In this document: in pieces, positions 7,133-9,097 of the stretch
How positions within the stretch are numbered: position 1 is the stretch's first letter
Layout: each line of letters opens with the position of its first letter
NCBI GenBank assembly: GCA_012515695.1
Contig: JAAYXX010000534.1
Coordinates: 1-9,097 of the forward strand
From: Chloroflexota bacterium
GTDB taxonomy: Bacteria > Chloroflexota > Anaerolineae > UBA1429
Direction of reading: 5' to 3'
Length of the DNA: 9,097 bases
Position numbers and translations under genes: made by a program
Notes under the pieces: model-generated
Database searches by the model: none
What the model saw: only the letters and a program-made list of their open reading frames with translations
Told to the model about the DNA's origin: nothing

Positions 7133-7208
7133 TCGCCCCCTGGGAGAGGGCCGGGATGAGGGAGATAGCGCCCCTGCTCCCCCTGGAGTTGGACCGCCGC
7201 CATCCTTG
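7133..7208. repeat. Direct repeat B (partner at 6911-6983)
   Basis: A 76-nt segment matching repeat A with three substitutions and one additional GCC. Unlike A, it runs directly into a full inverted-repeat copy (7189-7247), suggesting B retains the more complete arrangement and A has lost the distal arm. Confidence 0.9.
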
Positions 7209-7247
7209 ACGGTTTGCAATTATGCCGGTTGGAAGCCGGCGGTCCAA
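7189..7247. repeat. Full inverted-repeat copy (R3) of the GGACCGCC family
   Basis: Perfect 11-bp arms TTGGACCGCCG (7189-7199) and CGGCGGTCCAA (7237-7247) enclose 37 nt. On the minus strand, GGACCGCCGGCTTCCA is identical to 5480-5495 in the gnd-pfp gap, and CAAGGATG precedes the other arm in both copies. A non-autonomous, MITE-like or REP-like element is the simplest reading; no transposase gene is nearby. Confidence 0.85.
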
Positions 7248-7260
7248 TAAGTAGGGCGCG

Positions 7261-7314
7261 TCATTTTGACGGCGCCATTTTGACGGCGTCATTTTGACGG
7301 CGCCACTTTGGCGC
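7261..7314. repeat. 14-bp tandem repeat, about 3.9 copies
   Basis: The unit YCATTTTGACGGCG repeats at 7261-7274, 7275-7288 and 7289-7302, followed by a degenerate copy at 7303-7314. The first base alternates T, C, T, C, so units 1 and 3 are identical and a 28-bp period is also present. It is noncoding and lies just after the inverted repeat at 7189-7247. Confidence 0.9.
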
Positions 7315-7337
7315 AAGATTGCGCGCCTGCAAGGCGC
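7300..7337. repeat. Chain of three overlapping small hairpins
   Basis: Three successive perfect stems overlap in sequence: GCGCC/GGCGC (7300-7304 with 7310-7314), GCGCAA/TTGCGC (7311-7316 with 7319-7324) and GCGCC/GGCGC (7323-7327 with 7333-7337). Neighbouring stems share bases, so not all can form at once. The first partly overlaps the tandem repeat. Their role, if any, is unknown. Confidence 0.65.
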
Positions 7338-7376
7338 GGCTACTGTCCGCCTCTGAACCCCCTGGAAGAAGGTCAG

Positions 7377-7428
7377 GATGAGGGGCTGCCCAGTCCCTTC
7401 GCCCCCTGGGAGAAGGCTAGGATGAGGG
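7377..7428. repeat. Interspersed GC-rich repeat, copy next to the cysteine desulfurase stop
   Basis: Matches 6891-6940 (two mismatches over the 36-nt core, 7393-7428). A further degenerate copy of the CCCCCTGG...GGATGAGGGG element lies immediately before it, around 7355-7385. It ends only 7 nt from the end of the minus-strand cysteine desulfurase gene. Confidence 0.85.
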
Positions 7429-7435
7429 TCTGCCT

Positions 7436-8581
7436 TCACGCCAGACCGCGCAGCCTCCGCACCGCCCCAACAATCGCCTCCACCGTCCGGTCAATTTCCT
7501 CCGGCGTGGTGTGCCGCCCCACGGAAAGGCGCAGCGTGCCCCGCGCATACTCGAACGGGACGCGCATCGCCTGCAACACCGCCGACACCGTTACCTGATC
7601 CGTGTGACAGGCCGCCCCGGCAGAGGCCGCCACGCTATCCACCAACTCGACCAGGATGTCCGTCGCGTCCAGCCCCCGAAAGCCGATGCTCAACGTATTG
7701 GGCAAAAAGAGCGTGGGGTGGCCGTTCACCCGCGTGTCGGCCAGCGCGCCTTGCAGGCCCGCCCGCAGCCGCTCGCGCATGGCGCCCATATGGGCCGCGT
7801 ATTCCCCCAGGTTCGTGGTGACCAGATGGCACGCCGCGCCCAGCCCGACAATGCCCATCAGGTTCTCCGTGCTGGCCCGCCGGTTCTGCTCGTGGGTCGC
7901 GCCGTGCATAAACTTATTCAGGCGCACCCCCTCGCGCACGTATAGCGCGCCCACCCCCTTGGGGGCATACAGCTTGTGCCCCGCCAGCGAAAGCAGGTCT
8001 ACGTCCAGCTCGTCCACGTTGACCGGCAGCTTGCCGGGCGTTTGCGCCGCGTCCGTGTGCATCAGCGCGCCGTGGGCGTGGGCGATGGCCGCAATCTCGC
8101 GGATGGGCTGGATGGTGCCCACCTCGTTGTTCGCGTGCATGATCGTCACGAGGATGGTATCGTCGCGTATGGCCGCCTCGACCTGCTCAGGGGCCACCAT
8201 GCCATACTCATCCACCGGCAAAATCGTCACCTCGTACCCCTTGCCCGTCAGATATTCGCACGGCTCCAGGATGGCCGGGTGTTCGATGGCCGAGGTGATA
8301 ATGTGGCGGCCCAGCCCGGCATAGGCTTCGGCCACCCCTTTGAGGGCGGCGTTGTTTGACTCGGTGCCGCCGCTGGTGAACACAACTTCCCCCGGCGAGC
8401 AGCCCAACATGGCCGCCACCTGCTCGCGGCCCGCTTCGATGGCCTTTTTGGCCGCCACCCCGTACAGGTGCGGGCTGGACGGATTGCCGAACAGCGGCCC
8501 CAGGCAAGGCTGCATGGCCTCCGCCACCCGTGGGTCAATGGGCGTGGTGGCGTTGTAATCCAGGTAAACCGGTTGATCCAT
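7436..8581 (-). CDS. Cysteine desulfurase (NifS/IscS family), selenocysteine lyase-like subgroup
   Basis: A 381-residue, PLP-dependent fold-type I enzyme that removes sulfur (or selenium) from cysteine (or selenocysteine), usually for Fe-S cluster or other thio-cofactor assembly. It begins VYLDYNATTP; GGTESNN is at 71-77, H101 should stack on PLP, D177 and Q180 lie in HTDAAQ, K203 in AGHK forms the Schiff base, and C325 in SAGAACHTD is the persulfide cysteine. RLSVGRHTT near the C-terminus is typical. AGHK and GAACH resemble human selenocysteine lyase and related bacterial NifS proteins more than IscS, so selenium use is possible. Two ATGs compete: the one at 8587 directly abuts AGGAGGT (8588-8594), leaving no spacing, while the one at 8581 is 6 nt away and is preferred. 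No scaffold or other Fe-S gene is adjacent. The gene is convergent with pfp and divergent from the flavodiiron gene. Confidence 0.93.
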   Translation of the reverse strand: MDQPVYLDYNATTPIDPRVAEAMQPCLGPLFGNPSSPHLYGVAAKKAIEAGREQVAAMLGCSPGEVVFTSGGTESNNAALKGVAEAYAGLGRHIITSAIEHPAILEPCEYLTGKGYEVTILPVDEYGMVAPEQVEAAIRDDTILVTIMHANNEVGTIQPIREIAAIAHAHGALMHTDAAQTPGKLPVNVDELDVDLLSLAGHKLYAPKGVGALYVREGVRLNKFMHGATHEQNRRASTENLMGIVGLGAACHLVTTNLGEYAAHMGAMRERLRAGLQGALADTRVNGHPTLFLPNTLSIGFRGLDATDILVELVDSVAASAGAACHTDQVTVSAVLQAMRVPFEYARGTLRLSVGRHTTPEEIDRTVEAIVGAVRRLRGLA

Positions 8582-8612
8582 TTCCATACCTCCTGCTACC
8601 TCATTCCCGATG

Positions 8613-8641
8613 ATGATAACACACTTGTGTCCGCAGACCAA
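8613..8641 (-). promoter_or_regulatory. Predicted sigma-70-type promoter for the cysteine desulfurase gene
   Basis: On the minus strand, TTGGTC (8641-8636) and TATCAT (8618-8613) are 17 nt apart, with a TGT extended -10 directly before the -10. Transcription would start near 8606, giving a leader of about 25 nt that holds the AGGAGGT site. An alternative pair farther upstream is TTGTCG (8691-8686) with TAGACT (8669-8664), 16 nt apart. Confidence 0.55.
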
Positions 8642-8685
8642 CGCAATTCTACGGCGCGTTATCAGTCTATCTTTAGTAATTAACT

Positions 8686-8702
8686 CGACAACTTGATTGT
8701 CG
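8686..8702. promoter_or_regulatory. Candidate operator: perfect 6-5-6 inverted repeat over the -35 of the flavodiiron promoter
   Basis: CGACAA (8686-8691) and TTGTCG (8697-8702) form a perfect inverted repeat with a 5-nt spacer CTTGA. The 17-bp site covers the -35 hexamer at 8693-8698, the position where a dimeric repressor would block transcription. It does not match the Rex, FNR or LexA consensus I know, so the regulator is unknown. Confidence 0.5.
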
Positions 8703-8721
8703 CGCCGTTTTGTGTTATCCT
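8693..8721 (+). promoter_or_regulatory. Predicted sigma-70-type promoter for the flavodiiron gene
   Basis: TTGATT (8693-8698) and TATCCT (8716-8721) are 17 nt apart, with a TGT extended -10 at 8713-8715. Transcription would start near 8728, giving a leader of about 48 nt. The TGTGTTATC core also occurs, inverted, at the -10 of the divergent promoter. Confidence 0.6.
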
Positions 8722-8775
8722 CTGGCAGTCATCATTGCCCGCCTGGGCAGCAACGGCCAACTGGAGGAATGAACG

Positions 8776-9097
8776 ATGCCAGCTATCGAGATCAAACCCG
8801 GCATTCACTGGATCGGCGTGAATGACCGCACGACGGACCTGTTTGAGGGCCTCTGGCCTATCACCCAAGAGGGGGTATCTTATAACAGCTACCTCATCCT
8901 GGACGAGAAAAAGGCTCTGATCGACCTGACCAAGCACGCACAGGAGGACGCCCTGCTGGATCAGCTCTATGGGCGAGTGGACCCGGCAGCCCTGGACTAT
9001 ATCGTCATCAACCATATGGAGCCGGACCACACCGGTGCGCTGCGGGTGCTGCGCTATGTGGCGCCCAACGCGGTGATCCTCGGCTCGGCCAAGACCA
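8776..9097 (+). CDS. fprA: FprA-type flavodiiron protein (A-type flavoprotein), 3'-truncated
   Basis: The N-terminal 107 residues of a flavodiiron protein, a cytosolic O2 and/or NO reductase that protects anaerobes. The visible part is the start of the metallo-beta-lactamase-like diiron domain: the FprA opening GIHWIGVNDRTTDLFEGLWP, then GVSYNSYLI, and the diiron-ligand motif HMEPDH (H80, E82, D84, H85). The reading frame runs off the right edge, so the second half of the diiron domain and the flavodoxin domain cannot be seen, nor whether a rubredoxin or flavin reductase domain is fused. The ATG at 8776 has GGAGG at 8763-8767, 8 nt upstream. The gene is transcribed away from the cysteine desulfurase, from its own likely promoter at 8693-8721 with a candidate operator on the -35. 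Whether it favours O2 or NO cannot be told from this part. Confidence 0.93.
   Translation, partial: MPAIEIKPGIHWIGVNDRTTDLFEGLWPITQEGVSYNSYLILDEKKALIDLTKHAQEDALLDQLYGRVDPAALDYIVINHMEPDHTGALRVLRYVAPNAVILGSAKT

Larger units (their letters stand above)
6862..7435. other. Gene-free repeat island between convergent pfp and cysteine desulfurase
   Basis: This 574-nt stretch shows no ORF with a recognisable protein or ribosome binding site. Open frames crossing it translate to low-complexity strings such as RPLGEGRDEG, the usual spurious product of this kind of GC-rich intergenic repeat. It consists mostly of repeated pieces, listed separately: several copies of a CCCCCTGGGAGAAGGC/GGATGAGGG element, two members of the GGACCGCC inverted-repeat family, a duplicated 15-mer, a 14-bp tandem repeat and chained hairpins. 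I see nothing identifiable in about 6984-7056. No T-run terminator was found for either converging gene. Confidence 0.85.

Noticed and set aside
6684..7250. Open frame of 188 codons running from pfp into the repeat island
   Set aside because: It overlaps the conserved end of pfp in another frame and then translates intergenic repeats into strings such as PLGEGRDEG, a well-known spurious product.
6891..7428. CRISPR array, because of the repeated segments
   Set aside because: Copies differ in length and spacing, they are interleaved with other repeats, and there are no uniform spacers or cas genes.
6729..7439. Minus-strand open frame of 236 codons across the repeat island
   Set aside because: It covers the repeats and the antisense of pfp, has no ribosome binding site I can see, and its duplicated peptide segments simply mirror the DNA direct repeats.

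Overview
The window reads as part of a moderately GC-rich chromosome from an anaerobic or microaerophilic, sugar-acid-degrading bacterium. The combination of a UxaE-type epimerase, a LarA-superfamily enzyme, a PPi-type phosphofructokinase, an A-type flavoprotein and GC-rich interspersed repeats fits an Anaerolineae-like Chloroflexota. That placement is inference from gene content; no marker gene here fixes it.

Positions 2-6861 carry six tightly spaced plus-strand genes: tagaturonate epimerase UxaE (5' end cut off by the window edge), an SDR of the fructuronate reductase/mannonate oxidoreductase type, a HAD-family hydrolase, a nickel-pincer (LarA-superfamily) racemase/epimerase, 6-phosphogluconate dehydrogenase and a PPi-type phosphofructokinase. 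Gaps between the first five are 5-42 nt, so they look like one operon. Together they suggest an unusual uronate route: galacturonate -> tagaturonate -> fructuronate -> mannonate -> gluconate (2-epimerisation by the LarA homologue) -> 6-phosphogluconate -> ribulose 5-phosphate. This would replace the usual mannonate dehydratase/KDG branch. No gluconate kinase, mannonate dehydratase or LarB/C/E cofactor gene is visible in the window. The phosphofructokinase follows after a 121-nt gap holding a large inverted repeat.

Positions 6862-7435 (574 nt) contain no credible gene. This is a mosaic of interspersed repeats: near-identical 73/76-bp direct repeats, further partial copies, three members of a GGACCGCC-ended inverted-repeat family (one of them in the gnd-pfk gap), a 14-bp tandem repeat and chained small hairpins. 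It separates the convergent pfk and cysteine desulfurase genes.

Positions 7436-9097 hold a minus-strand cysteine desulfurase/selenocysteine lyase-like gene and, divergently, the 5' part of an FprA-type flavodiiron protein cut by the right edge. The 194-nt gap between them shows two well-formed divergent extended -10 promoters and a perfect 6-5-6 inverted repeat over the -35 of the flavodiiron gene, a candidate operator.
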